Made by a program: the position numbers and the translations under genes
Notes under the pieces: model-generated
Databases searched by the model: none
What the model saw: only the letters and a program-made list of their open reading frames with translations
Told to the model about the DNA's origin: nothing
NCBI GenBank assembly: GCA_002412705.1
Contig: DHVO01000199.1
Location: forward strand, 17,126 to 71,987
Direction of reading: 5' to 3'
Length of the DNA stretch: 54,862 nucleotides
Origin: Bacteroidales bacterium UBA5206
GTDB lineage: Bacteria; Bacteroidota; Bacteroidia; Bacteroidales; Tenuifilaceae
Shown: in pieces, positions 8,329 to 16,463 of the stretch
Layout: each line of letters opens with the position of its first letter
Position numbering within the stretch: position 1 is the stretch's first letter

Positions 8329-10122
8329 ATGGCTAAAAATATAAACCTGAAAATTGATGGTATAACGGTATCTGTTCCTGAGGGTACCACAATACTAGAA
8401 GCTGCTCGCCAGCTTAACATTCAAATCCCTACGCTTTGCTACCATGAGGATTTGTGCATTGCCGGTAACTGTAGGGTATGCGTTGTGGAGCTAAAAGGAG
8501 CTCGTACCTTACCTGCATCGTGCGCTATGCCTGCTGCAGAGGGGATGGATGTGCTTACTAACACCTTAAAGGTTCGTACTGCACGCAAGCATATTATTGA
8601 GCTGCTTCTTAGTGAGCATAATGCACAGTGTACTACTTGTTACAAGAACGGAAAGTGCGAACTACAAAATTTGGCTTCGGAGTACAAGATTAGCAACGGC
8701 GAAACATTTATAGATCTTGTTCCTTCAAAGAACTATCAAATTGATGCGTACTCTCCCTCCATAATCAAGGACGACAGCAAGTGCATTCGCTGTCAGCGTT
8801 GTGTTAGAACCTGCGAAGAGCTACAGCATGTGAGCGCGCTGGGCGTAGCCTATAAAGGCGATAAAATGAAGATATCCACCTTCTTTGAGAATCCAATGTT
8901 TGAGGTGGTTTGTACAAATTGCGGACAATGTGTTAACCGCTGCCCAACTGGTGCCTTAATAGAACGAAACTATATAGATCAGGTTTGGGATGCTATTTAC
9001 GATGAGAATACTCATGTTGTTGTTCAAACTGCGCCTGCAGTTCGTGTTGCCTTGGGCGAGGATTTGGGCGTTGATACTGGTGAAATTGTAACGGGTAAAA
9101 TGGTTACAGCGCTTAAGCGCTTAGGCTTTAACTCTGTATTAGATACCGATTTTACAGCCGACTTAACAATTATTGAGGAAGGGAATGAGCTGCTAACCCG
9201 TTTAAAGCGCGCATTAGTTGATAAAGATCCTAACGTACGCTTGCCAATGGCTACAAGCTGTTCTCCTGGTTGGATTAAGTTTATTGAGCACACTTACCCG
9301 GAGTATCTCGATAATCTCTCAACCTGTAAATCGCCTCAGCAAATGTTTGGTGCGCTGGCAAAAACTTACTATGCTCAAAAGCGGAACATCGATCCTGCTA
9401 AAATAGTCTCTGTGTCCATTATGCCTTGTACTGCTAAAAAGTTTGAGGCCGATAGACCTGAGATGCGCTCAAGCGGATTTAAGGATGTTGACTTTGTTCT
9501 AACAACCAGAGAACTTGCAGTAATGATTAAGCAGGCGGGGCTCGATTTTGCTAAGCTACCCGAAAGCGATTACGATAGCATTATGGGACAATCTACAGGT
9601 GCCGCTGTAATATTTGGAGCTACCGGTGGTGTTATGGAGGCAGCTCTTAGAACCGCTTATGAGGTTGTAACAGGAAGAGAGGTACCATTTGATGGGCTCA
9701 ACATTACTGCTGTAAGGGGTATGGATGGTGTACGTGAAGCTGCTATTACCATAGATGGAACAAAACCCGAGTGGAATTTCCTTGAGGGAGTCACCCTTAA
9801 AACAGTTGTTGCACACGGATTAGTGAATGCAAAAAAGGTAATGGATAGTGTTCGCGATGGAAAGGCTGATTACCACTTTATTGAGATAATGGCATGCCCT
9901 GGTGGTTGCTTAGGTGGAGGCGGGCAACCAGTTCCTACCAATAAGGAGATTAGGGAAAAGCGTGCTAAAGCTATTTACCAGGAGGATACAGGAAAGTCCA
10001 TTCGTAAGTCGCACGAGAACCCAGAAGTGGTTGGAATTTATGCAGAGTTTCTCAAAGAGCCCCTAGGTCATAAATCTCATGAACTTCTTCATACGCATTA
10101 CAAAGCACGTCAGCGCTACTAA
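8329..10122 (+). CDS. hydA: [FeFe] hydrogenase catalytic subunit 1
   Basis: This 597-residue multicluster hydrogenase has an N-terminal [2Fe-2S] ferredoxin domain (CRVC). A His-ligated [4Fe-4S] site follows (H-x3-C-x2-C-x5-C), then two [4Fe-4S] clusters (KCIRCQRCVRTC and CTNCGQCVNRC), then the H-cluster domain. H-cluster motifs are TSCSPGW (C311, S312), MPCTAKKFE (C367) and EIMACPGGCLGGGGQP (C523, C527). The first motif is normally TSCCP; the second cysteine, an H-cluster ligand in well-studied enzymes, is serine here. With its NuoE and NuoF partners it should interconvert H+ and H2 using NAD(P)H, possibly with ferredoxin. A terminator follows. Confidence 0.92.
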   Translation: MAKNINLKIDGITVSVPEGTTILEAARQLNIQIPTLCYHEDLCIAGNCRVCVVELKGARTLPASCAMPAAEGMDVLTNTLKVRTARKHIIELLLSEHNAQCTTCYKNGKCELQNLASEYKISNGETFIDLVPSKNYQIDAYSPSIIKDDSKCIRCQRCVRTCEELQHVSALGVAYKGDKMKISTFFENPMFEVVCTNCGQCVNRCPTGALIERNYIDQVWDAIYDENTHVVVQTAPAVRVALGEDLGVDTGEIVTGKMVTALKRLGFNSVLDTDFTADLTIIEEGNELLTRLKRALVDKDPNVRLPMATSCSPGWIKFIEHTYPEYLDNLSTCKSPQQMFGALAKTYYAQKRNIDPAKIVSVSIMPCTAKKFEADRPEMRSSGFKDVDFVLTTRELAVMIKQAGLDFAKLPESDYDSIMGQSTGAAVIFGATGGVMEAALRTAYEVVTGREVPFDGLNITAVRGMDGVREAAITIDGTKPEWNFLEGVTLKTVVAHGLVNAKKVMDSVRDGKADYHFIEIMACPGGCLGGGGQPVPTNKEIREKRAKAIYQEDTGKSIRKSHENPEVVGIYAEFLKEPLGHKSHELLHTHYKARQRY

Positions 10123-10143
10123 TGCATACTTAAAATGAATCAG

Positions 10144-10174
10144 AAAAGGGTGTCCTTACGACACCCTTTTTTTT
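10144..10174 (+). terminator. Intrinsic terminator after hydCBA-1
   Basis: AAAAGGGTGTC (10144-10154) pairs with GACACCCTTTT (10160-10170) and is followed by a run of T. Confidence 0.88.
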
Positions 10175-10360
10175 CGCCTTTTGTGGCAGTATAGCGCTTT
10201 TGTTATGCCCTTAATTGGAATCGTTATAAATCAGCTTTCGGATTGAAAAAAATCACCGATAAAACTGATAGGTTTTGCGGGCAAACCTAAAAAGGATTAC
10301 CTGCGATTCAGGCTTGATAATGAATGTAATAAAATACTTTTATCGTGAATAAAACAGTAA

Positions 10361-10783
10361 ATGATGATGAGTAAAAAACCAAACACAAAGCACCTGCCTA
10401 TTGTGCTTATTATCATGATTTTTGGTGCGTCGCTTTTGGTTTCGTGCGAAGAACATCAGTACGAACCAGTAAAGTTTGATGCCGATGTAGCGATAAGCTT
10501 TAAGGACAACATTCAGCCAATTTTCAATAGTAATTGTGTTGGCTGTCATGGAGGAGGCATTTCTCCCGATTTTAGGGCTGATAAATCCTACACCTCTTTA
10601 ATCGACGGTAATTACGTTAATCTAGAAGCACCCGCTTCCAGCAAGTTGTACATTAAGGTAACAAGTTCTGGGAGTCATCAGGATTTCTTGAAAGGAAAAA
10701 TTATTGCCGTTAACGACACAATTGATGCTTTGGCTACCGATGTTATCCTGAAATGGATAGAGCAAGGAGCAAAAGACAACTAA
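10361..10783 (+). CDS. Small c-type haem lipoprotein
   Basis: This 140-residue protein has a lipoprotein signal peptide with lipobox LLVSC (C29). A single haem-binding site, CVGCH (C59, C62, H63), lies in a context (FKDNIQPIFNSNCVGCHGGG) like that of short cytochromes found as domains in larger redox proteins. It probably sits in the periplasm as a membrane-anchored electron carrier. It opens a four- to five-gene cytochrome group, 31 bases before the DUF5777 gene. The electron partner is unknown. Confidence 0.78.
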   Translation: MMMSKKPNTKHLPIVLIIMIFGASLLVSCEEHQYEPVKFDADVAISFKDNIQPIFNSNCVGCHGGGISPDFRADKSYTSLIDGNYVNLEAPASSKLYIKVTSSGSHQDFLKGKIIAVNDTIDALATDVILKWIEQGAKDN

Positions 10784-10814
10784 ACCAAACCAAACCCACT
10801 AAACGCATTCATTT

Positions 10815-11648
10815 ATGAAAAAGTTTTTAACCTTAATAGTTCTTGCGTGCTGCATTAACGCTGGTTTTGCTCAAGAGGAAGACTACGCTGTTCGTTCATT
10901 CGAAACAAGTGCCCTTATCGATAACCAAACTGTTACTACTCCTTTCAAGGGAATGCTTGAGCTGCAAATACAGCATCGTTTTGGACCGGTAGAGAATGGT
11001 ATTACCGATTTGTTCGGTATCTATGCTCCATCCAATATCCGCATGGGATTAAACTATGGTATTACCGATAAGCTTATGGTTTCACTTGGAACCACCAAGG
11101 ACTATAAGCCTCTTGATGCTGCTGTTAAGTACGCTATTTTGCAACAAACTGAATCTGGTAAAATGCCAATTTCGTTATCGTACTACGGAAGTGTATCAAT
11201 TGGCTTGCAAGGCGACGAGATGTATGGTCCTGGTGTAGAGTATCGTTTTATTCACCGTATATCCTACATCAACCAGTTTATTGTTGCCCGTAAGTTTAGC
11301 GAGAAACTTTCGTTGCAAGTAGCACCAACCATTCTTTACCTAAATAGTGTTGAAGCTGGGTATAAGAACTTGAACTATGGTATTTCTGCTGGCGGTCGTT
11401 TCAATGCTTTTGGCTCCCACTCTCTAATATTTGAGTTCGACCATCTACTAAACAAGCAAGATAACGAAGACTTTAATGCAAAGCCTCAGCTAGCCTTAGG
11501 CTGGGAAATTGGTACAGCAACACACGCATTCCAAGTTTTCTTTGCAAACTATAAAGGGATTTTAGGTCAACGTAACTTTGTGTACAACCAAAATGACTTT
11601 ACAGAGGGCGATTACTTATTAGGATTCAACGTTACTGTTCGATTCTAA
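10815..11648 (+). CDS. DUF5777 family beta-barrel protein
   Basis: This 277-residue protein has a signal peptide (about 1-19, GFAQ). The rest consists of alternating beta strands ending in an aromatic residue (GFNVTVRF), which is typical of an outer-membrane barrel. The pattern IQHRFGPVENGITDLFGIYAPSN is characteristic of DUF5777. In Bacteroidota these proteins are often next to haem-lipoprotein and cytochrome genes, as here, but no function is established. It lies between the monohaem lipoprotein and the heptahaem cytochrome, 15 bases before the latter. Confidence 0.82.
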   Translation: MKKFLTLIVLACCINAGFAQEEDYAVRSFETSALIDNQTVTTPFKGMLELQIQHRFGPVENGITDLFGIYAPSNIRMGLNYGITDKLMVSLGTTKDYKPLDAAVKYAILQQTESGKMPISLSYYGSVSIGLQGDEMYGPGVEYRFIHRISYINQFIVARKFSEKLSLQVAPTILYLNSVEAGYKNLNYGISAGGRFNAFGSHSLIFEFDHLLNKQDNEDFNAKPQLALGWEIGTATHAFQVFFANYKGILGQRNFVYNQNDFTEGDYLLGFNVTVRF

Positions 11649-11663
11649 CCTAAGATTTGAAAG

Positions 11664-12665
11664 ATGAAATTAATGAAAAGCTATTTGCTATTATTTATAC
11701 TTTCCATCTGCCTCTATTTTCCTAGCATGGCTATGAACTTCTCTTTGGATAGCAACCCCGATTCGGTTGCTGTAAGAGGAATAGATAATAGCCTATATGC
11801 ACAAGATAATGAGCAGAATTGTTTACGCTGCCATGGTGAACTTTACTACACCATCGAGGATACTCTTTCTGGAAGTGTTAAGCGTAGGCTTATGGGAGAG
11901 CATTTGCGTGTTAGTCGTGATGAGTTTTATAGCTCTGTGCACTGGAATTTTAACTGCTTGGATTGCCATTCCGAAGGGTATACCGCATTCCCTCATGCAT
12001 TGGAACTTCGTTTTGAAGAGTCTTGGGGCTGTATTGATTGCCACGGATACGATGAGAAGTTTGCTAAGTATAACTTTGAGGGCATTGAGCAAGAGTTCCA
12101 AAAGAGTGTTCATTACACTGCTATGGAGGGAGAGTTTACATGCTGGGAATGTCATAACCCACACACCTATAAAGTACATGCACGCGAGGCACAATCTAGT
12201 GAGAACTTTATTGTAGAGTCAAATAACATGTGCTTAACCTGTCATGGTAGTCCTGAAAAGTTCGGGTTATACTCCGATAGAAAACTTGGAGGGGTTATGA
12301 CTAAGCACGACTGGTTGCCTAATCAAACACTGCATTTACAGGCAGTAAGGTGTATTGAGTGTCACACAATGCAAGGCGATGATGTTATGGTGGCACACTT
12401 TGTTACACCAAAGGATAATGCGGTTAAGAATTGCGTTGATTGCCACTCTCAGAATTCTATTTTGGTAGGTTCGTTGTATAAGTTTCAATCAAAGGAAGCG
12501 CGTAGTAAATACGGTGTGCTTAATGGCGTTATTTTAAGCAACGATTCCTATGTGATTGGTGCAAACAGAAGTCTGTTTATAAGCTACGGAGGCATTATTG
12601 CGGTGGTACTAACTCTGCTAGGCATTGCAATTCACTCAATTTTTAGAATTATAATAAAGAGGTAA
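11664..12665 (+). CDS. Heptahaem c-type cytochrome with C-terminal membrane anchor
   Basis: The 333-residue protein has an N-terminal signal or anchor segment and seven CxxCH sites: CLRCH, CLDCH, CIDCH, CWECH, CLTCH, CIECH and CVDCH. A C-terminal transmembrane helix (about residues 303-327) ends in positively charged residues. The haem region would face the periplasm. It is followed after four bases by a cytochrome b gene. The pair therefore looks like a quinol-oxidising or quinone-reducing module that sends electrons to or from periplasmic acceptors. The terminal acceptor cannot be read from the sequence. Confidence 0.85.
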   Translation: MKLMKSYLLLFILSICLYFPSMAMNFSLDSNPDSVAVRGIDNSLYAQDNEQNCLRCHGELYYTIEDTLSGSVKRRLMGEHLRVSRDEFYSSVHWNFNCLDCHSEGYTAFPHALELRFEESWGCIDCHGYDEKFAKYNFEGIEQEFQKSVHYTAMEGEFTCWECHNPHTYKVHAREAQSSENFIVESNNMCLTCHGSPEKFGLYSDRKLGGVMTKHDWLPNQTLHLQAVRCIECHTMQGDDVMVAHFVTPKDNAVKNCVDCHSQNSILVGSLYKFQSKEARSKYGVLNGVILSNDSYVIGANRSLFISYGGIIAVVLTLLGIAIHSIFRIIIKR

Positions 12666-12669
12666 GACA

Positions 12670-13287
12670 ATGAGCGAGAAGATGTATCTATATCCAGTTT
12701 GGACTAGAATTTGGCATGCTTTTAATGCGGTTTTATGCTTAGCCCTTATTGTTACAGGTTTTAGCATGTTGTACTCTAATCCAGATAGGTTTGTGGTAAA
12801 TTTCAGTAGTGCTGTGGCTATACATAATGTGGCAGGAGTGCTTCTTACCTTTAACTATTTTTTGTTTTTTGTTGGGAATATTTTCACAACCAACGGGAAA
12901 CATTATAGAATGAAGCTGAAGGGATTAGGGCAGAGGTTGTTTTTGCAAATGCGCTACTATGCTTTCGGCTATTTTAAAGGGGAAGAGTCTCCGTTTCCTG
13001 TTACTACAGAGCAGAAATTCAATCCATTACAGCAGGTGTCGTATGTAGGTGTAATGTATGGTATAATGTTTGTATTATTCATTACAGGATGGGCGCTTCT
13101 ATTTCCTGAATTTATACTTAAAAAGTTATTGGGCTTTAGCGGTATTTTTCTAACAGCTCAGTTACACGTAATAATGGGATTTTTGGTTTTTGTCTTTTTG
13201 TTCATTCATCTTTATGTTAGTACAATGGGAGTTACGGCTACTAGTAACTTTAAGAGCATTGTAAATGGATGGCAGGAGAAACACTAG
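12670..13287 (+). CDS. Cytochrome b/b6-type membrane subunit
   Basis: The 205-residue protein has four hydrophobic helices. Histidines lie where dihaem b-type cytochromes bind haem: RIWHAFNAV in the first helix, AIHNVAG in the second, and QLHVIMGF and FIHLYVS near the last. It resembles the cytochrome b of NiFe hydrogenases, formate dehydrogenases and thiosulfate reductases. No such catalytic subunit is encoded next to it; instead it follows a heptahaem cytochrome. Its likely role is to connect the quinone pool with periplasmic cytochromes. Confidence 0.8.
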   Translation: MSEKMYLYPVWTRIWHAFNAVLCLALIVTGFSMLYSNPDRFVVNFSSAVAIHNVAGVLLTFNYFLFFVGNIFTTNGKHYRMKLKGLGQRLFLQMRYYAFGYFKGEESPFPVTTEQKFNPLQQVSYVGVMYGIMFVLFITGWALLFPEFILKKLLGFSGIFLTAQLHVIMGFLVFVFLFIHLYVSTMGVTATSNFKSIVNGWQEKH

Positions 13288-13315
13288 TAATAATTTCAAA
13301 CTAAAAACTACTACT

Positions 13316-13735
13316 ATGAAACGCACAATTAAATTTGCGGCATTTGTTCTAGTTGCAGCATTTGCTCTGGTTCTAGCAGGCAATAGCGCACAGGCACAGC
13401 AAAAGAAGGCTGAGCCATGGCCAGTACCTGCAGAATATAAGAATATGGCTAATCCTTTGGCTGGCGACGCGGCTTCCATTAAGTTGGGCAAAACATCTTA
13501 CAACAAGAATTGCGCATCGTGCCATGGCAAAACAGGATTAGGTGATGGTCCAAAAAGTCGTACCTTAAAAACTTCCTCTGGTGACTTTACTGGAGCTGAG
13601 TATCAGGGCCAAACCGATGGTGAGCATTTCTACAAAACCAAAGTTGGTCGTGGAGATATGCCTGCTTACGATAAGAAGGTTCCAGATAGAGAGATTTGGG
13701 CAATAGTAAATTACATGCGTACCTTTAAAAAGTAA
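13316..13735 (+). CDS. Monohaem cytochrome c, exported
   Basis: ATG at 13316 is chosen because it begins a clear signal peptide (MKRTIKFAAF through AQAQ, about 25 residues). An upstream in-frame extension would precede the signal and overlap the cytochrome b gene. The mature protein has one haem site, CASCH, followed by GKTGLGDGP. A later GDMPAYDKK supplies the axial methionine typical of class I cytochrome c. It ends the cytochrome group and is followed by a strong terminator. It is probably a soluble periplasmic shuttle for the upstream cytochrome b and heptahaem pair. Confidence 0.88.
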   Translation: MKRTIKFAAFVLVAAFALVLAGNSAQAQQKKAEPWPVPAEYKNMANPLAGDAASIKLGKTSYNKNCASCHGKTGLGDGPKSRTLKTSSGDFTGAEYQGQTDGEHFYKTKVGRGDMPAYDKKVPDREIWAIVNYMRTFKK

Positions 13736-13757
13736 GTGTGTTTTTTAGTGAAGGGTG

Positions 13758-13787
13758 GCCGTTTGCTTTTGCAAACGGCTTTTTTTA
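13758..13787 (+). terminator. Intrinsic terminator after the cytochrome operon
   Basis: GCCGTTTGC (13758-13766) and GCAAACGGC (13771-13779) pair around TTTT and are followed by eight T. Confidence 0.9.
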
Positions 13788-13866
13788 TGCCTAATTCTGC
13801 AGGAATGCCATTTATTTAGAGTGTTTCAAGAATTAGTAGTTGGGCAGGGATACTGAAAATAATATG

Positions 13867-13908
13867 CCAGTTAATCGCATCACTTTTTATTTATGCTAGA
13901 TTAACTGG
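13867..13908. repeat. Perfect ten-base inverted repeat
   Basis: CCAGTTAATC (13867-13876) and GATTAACTGG (13899-13908) are separated by 22 bases. No T tract follows, so it is not an obvious terminator. Confidence 0.45.
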
Positions 13909-14241
13909 TTGGGGGAATTTGTACTGCTATTCATTGACCGATACTCGTATCTTCTTAAGCAGGTTTGCTCGGTTTTGTATAACACCCTATGCGAGTAAGG
14001 CAAAGAGCTTGTAAATTCCCTTTATGCTTAGTTCTGTGTTTTCAAATAACCTATAAAGATGAGGGTGCTTATATATATATAATAAAGGTAGGCTTGTTTG
14101 AGCGAGACAGTAATCAGAGATTGGTTGAAACGTTCTCCTAGTAGTGCATAGATTTTAGTTTCCGTTTCTAGGGTGCAATAGATTCGACTGATTAAAGTTT
14201 GTTGCTGATGCATTTGCCATGAATTACTCGGATGAAGGAAC

Positions 14242-14270
14242 AAAAAAGGCGCCAGAGCAAACTGGCGCCT
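14242..14270 (-). terminator. Intrinsic terminator of the six-haem lipoprotein gene
   Basis: AGGCGCCAG (14247-14255) and CTGGCGCCT (14262-14270) pair around a six-base loop. On the minus strand the stem is followed by a T run. Confidence 0.85.
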
Positions 14271-14293
14271 TAGAATTCAATAAGGTTCTCTTA

Positions 14294-15325
14294 CTACTTA
14301 ACAGTTAGCTTTTCGATGCTATTGGTAAGAAGAGCCTCTGTGTAACCAGGGTTGTGAACGCCCAAACTACGATCTTCAAGAACAGTTTGGAAGTTTAGGT
14401 ACGCTCCAGCTAAATCGGCAGAGTAGGTTCCGCTATTTGCAAGCCCAGTTCCTTCGTTGTAAACACCCTCTGCAACAAGAATTGCTTTAAGCTGATCTAG
14501 CAACGCCTGAGTTTTGTCCTGTCTTGCAGTAAGTGCTGTTTTAAGAGCAGTTGCATCAGAGTGACAGGTGGTGCAACCTGTAAGGTTAAGGGTCATAGTA
14601 CCATGGCTATCATATTCCATACCCATTTGGTGACCACCAGCCTGAGTTCCATAAGGAGACGACATGTGGCAAGTTACACAACCATCGCTAATCATTGTGT
14701 AGTGACCAGTTGTTCCGTAGGTTTTTGAACCAGCAACCTCATAACCACCAGTGCTAGCAAGAATGTTAGCAACAGGACCGTGGTGAGTACCAAACCTGCT
14801 TGAGATTGTAACATCAGCACCACCAATCTCTGGCATTGGGCTAACTGCACGGGCTTGGTGACAGTTTGCGCAAAGGTTACTGTTTCCTTTGTCGTAGCTA
14901 CCCTCTCCATGTTTTAATTCCACTGCTGCAACTGTGGTTAGCGCCCAGTCATCAAGAGTAAAGGTCTGGTGAATCTCATGACAAGTGTAGCAGTTTGGTT
15001 GCAAAGGATCTGAGTATGAGGCCTCAGCAGCACCATTCTTAACCTTGTCTAGGAAACCTTGGCTTACGTGGCACTCGGTACAACCGTTACGGTTGCAGTA
15101 AGCTGCATTCTCCCCAGTAGAGTGGGTAGAGTGGTTGTACTGCAGCACCTTTGCAAGCATCATTTGGTTGCCAGTGTGGCAAGCGTTACAAGCAGCAGTA
15201 CCATCGGTACCATTGATGCCATCCTGTCCGTCCTTACCAGGAGTTCCAGCTGGCCCTTCACAGGACATCATTGCTAATCCAGCAACAATGAGAGCGAAAG
15301 AAAAAAGTTTATTAAACCTTTTCAT
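14294..15325 (-). CDS. Six-haem c-type cytochrome lipoprotein with collagen-like linker
   Basis: This 343-residue protein has a lipoprotein signal with lipobox AMMSC (C22). Seven consecutive Gly-X-Y triplets (residues 24-44) follow, a collagen-like stretch. Six CxxCH haem sites come next: CNACH, CTECH, CYTCH, CANCH, CVTCH and CTTCH. The last 80 or so residues have no haem and look helical. It is likely anchored in the outer membrane or facing the periplasm, with the collagen-like stretch as a stalk. It is divergent from the fnr-like gene, with an FNR-type box between them. Its electron partner is unknown. Confidence 0.85.
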   Translation of the reverse strand: MKRFNKLFSFALIVAGLAMMSCEGPAGTPGKDGQDGINGTDGTAACNACHTGNQMMLAKVLQYNHSTHSTGENAAYCNRNGCTECHVSQGFLDKVKNGAAEASYSDPLQPNCYTCHEIHQTFTLDDWALTTVAAVELKHGEGSYDKGNSNLCANCHQARAVSPMPEIGGADVTISSRFGTHHGPVANILASTGGYEVAGSKTYGTTGHYTMISDGCVTCHMSSPYGTQAGGHQMGMEYDSHGTMTLNLTGCTTCHSDATALKTALTARQDKTQALLDQLKAILVAEGVYNEGTGLANSGTYSADLAGAYLNFQTVLEDRSLGVHNPGYTEALLTNSIEKLTVK

Positions 15326-15458
15326 AAATTATGCGTTTAGAGTTTACAGCGTAAAAATAGGCTAATAGGCTGTTTCAACACGACCTAAGGTTGGTGATAT
15401 TATCTGACTATAAGAGATGAACTAACGCTTTGTATTCCGATAAAAAACATTATCTTAG

Positions 15459-15472
15459 TTGATATATATCAG
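15459..15472. promoter_or_regulatory. FNR-type box between the cytochrome and fnr-like genes
   Basis: TTGAT-ATAT-ATCAG matches nine of ten FNR consensus positions. It is embedded in a second inverted repeat, AGTTG (15457-15461) with CAACT (15473-15477). It lies 55 bases before the regulator start and 134 bases before the divergent cytochrome start. Confidence 0.55.
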
Positions 15473-15526
15473 CAACTGTACTGAGGTGCTGTTTTTTGAA
15501 TAGTTTTGGCCAATAACTTTATAGAT

Positions 15527-16222
15527 ATGGAGATCTCACCTAAGGATTGTTCTTGTAGTAATTGCCCAAATAGATGGAGTAACTTTAATAATCTTACTCC
15601 CGAAGAGTTAGATATTGTATGTAAGAATAGGTATGAAGCAAAGTATAAACCTGGTGAAACCATATTTAAAACGGGATCGCCTACCTCTTCTGCTATTTTT
15701 CTGGTTAGCGGTTTAGGAAAGGTTTACTTAGAAGGTATAGATGGAAAGAATTTAATTATTGGCATAGCGCAACCAGCCATGATGATAGCTGGTCCTGGTA
15801 CTTTTATTGACACCAGACACCACTTTACTTTTACCGCTCTTACAGATGTTGTTGCTTGTTTTATAGATCTTAGTATTCTTAAAGGATTTATACACACCAA
15901 TACGAAATTTGCCGAGGGGTGGTTAATAGACATTAGCAAAAAAGCTCTTGAGTCTCACTACCGATTGCTTAATCTTACACAAAAGAAGATGCCAGGCAGG
16001 TTGGCCGAAGCTTTGGTTTATTTTTCCGAAAAACTTTATAAGAACTCAGAGTTTGATCTTCCTCTGTCGAGACAGGAACTTGGCGATTTTACCAATATGG
16101 CAAAGGAGAGCGTTATCCGAATTTTAAAGGAGTTTGAAGACGATCACATCATCGAGATGCAGAATCAACGAATTCGAATTATGGATAAGGATAAACTTAA
16201 ACTTATTTGTAATAATGGCTAG
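15527..16222 (+). CDS. Crp/Fnr-family transcriptional regulator with N-terminal cysteines
   Basis: The ATG at 15527 is preferred over an upstream TTG at 15506, giving 231 residues. The protein has an N-terminal Cys cluster (C8, C10, C13 in CSCSNCP, and C32). A cyclic-nucleotide-type beta-roll follows (YKPGETIFKTG to about 130), then a dimerisation helix. The C-terminal winged helix-turn-helix is LSRQELGDFTNMAKESVIRILKEFE. The cysteines suggest an oxygen- or NO-labile Fe-S cluster as in FNR, but the spacing is not identical to E. coli FNR, so this is an inference. An FNR-type box lies in its own upstream region. Confidence 0.87.
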   Translation: MEISPKDCSCSNCPNRWSNFNNLTPEELDIVCKNRYEAKYKPGETIFKTGSPTSSAIFLVSGLGKVYLEGIDGKNLIIGIAQPAMMIAGPGTFIDTRHHFTFTALTDVVACFIDLSILKGFIHTNTKFAEGWLIDISKKALESHYRLLNLTQKKMPGRLAEALVYFSEKLYKNSEFDLPLSRQELGDFTNMAKESVIRILKEFEDDHIIEMQNQRIRIMDKDKLKLICNNG

Positions 16223-16308
16223 GCGCTAAATGAACGCCGAATCAGCATCAGGTGCTTATTTTTTTGATTTTAGGATGCTGCCAGTTAAATATCATTCTGT
16301 TTCCCGAT

Positions 16309-16345
16309 AAACCTCACCCTCTATTTATGCGTGAGGTTTCTTTAT
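16309..16345 (+). terminator. Probable terminator after the fnr-like gene
   Basis: AAACCTCAC (16309-16317) pairs with GTGAGGTTT (16331-16339), followed by CTTTATT. The T tract is short. Confidence 0.55.
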
Positions 16346-16463
16346 TATTAGCATTTTGCAGCTCATTTTGCGTTTTTTCTGTTTTGGAAAATTGGATGTT
16401 AAAATGAAACGGTTTTACCATTGGTACTGATTGTAACGCTTAACTAACGTAAATAATAACTAC

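Larger units (their letters stand above)
13736..14293. other. Intergenic region without a credible gene
   Basis: This 558-base gap holds two convergent terminators and a ten-base perfect inverted repeat (13867-13876 with 13899-13908). A minus-strand reading frame at 14028-14243 has no recognisable protein features, no plausible start signal and A/T-rich content, and I do not annotate it. Confidence 0.6.

Noticed and set aside
10243..10256. TTGAA-AAAA-ATCAC as an FNR-type box before the cytochrome operon
   Set aside because: It has two mismatches and is mostly an A tract, so it could occur by chance.
13867..13908. Inverted repeat as an attachment site or small RNA
   Set aside because: No integrase, duplicated border or promoter-terminator pair is visible around it.
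14028..14243. Minus-strand reading frame of 71 codons in the 13736-14293 gap
   Set aside because: Its composition is A/T-driven, it shows no domain or signal, and it lies between two terminators. I treat it as chance.
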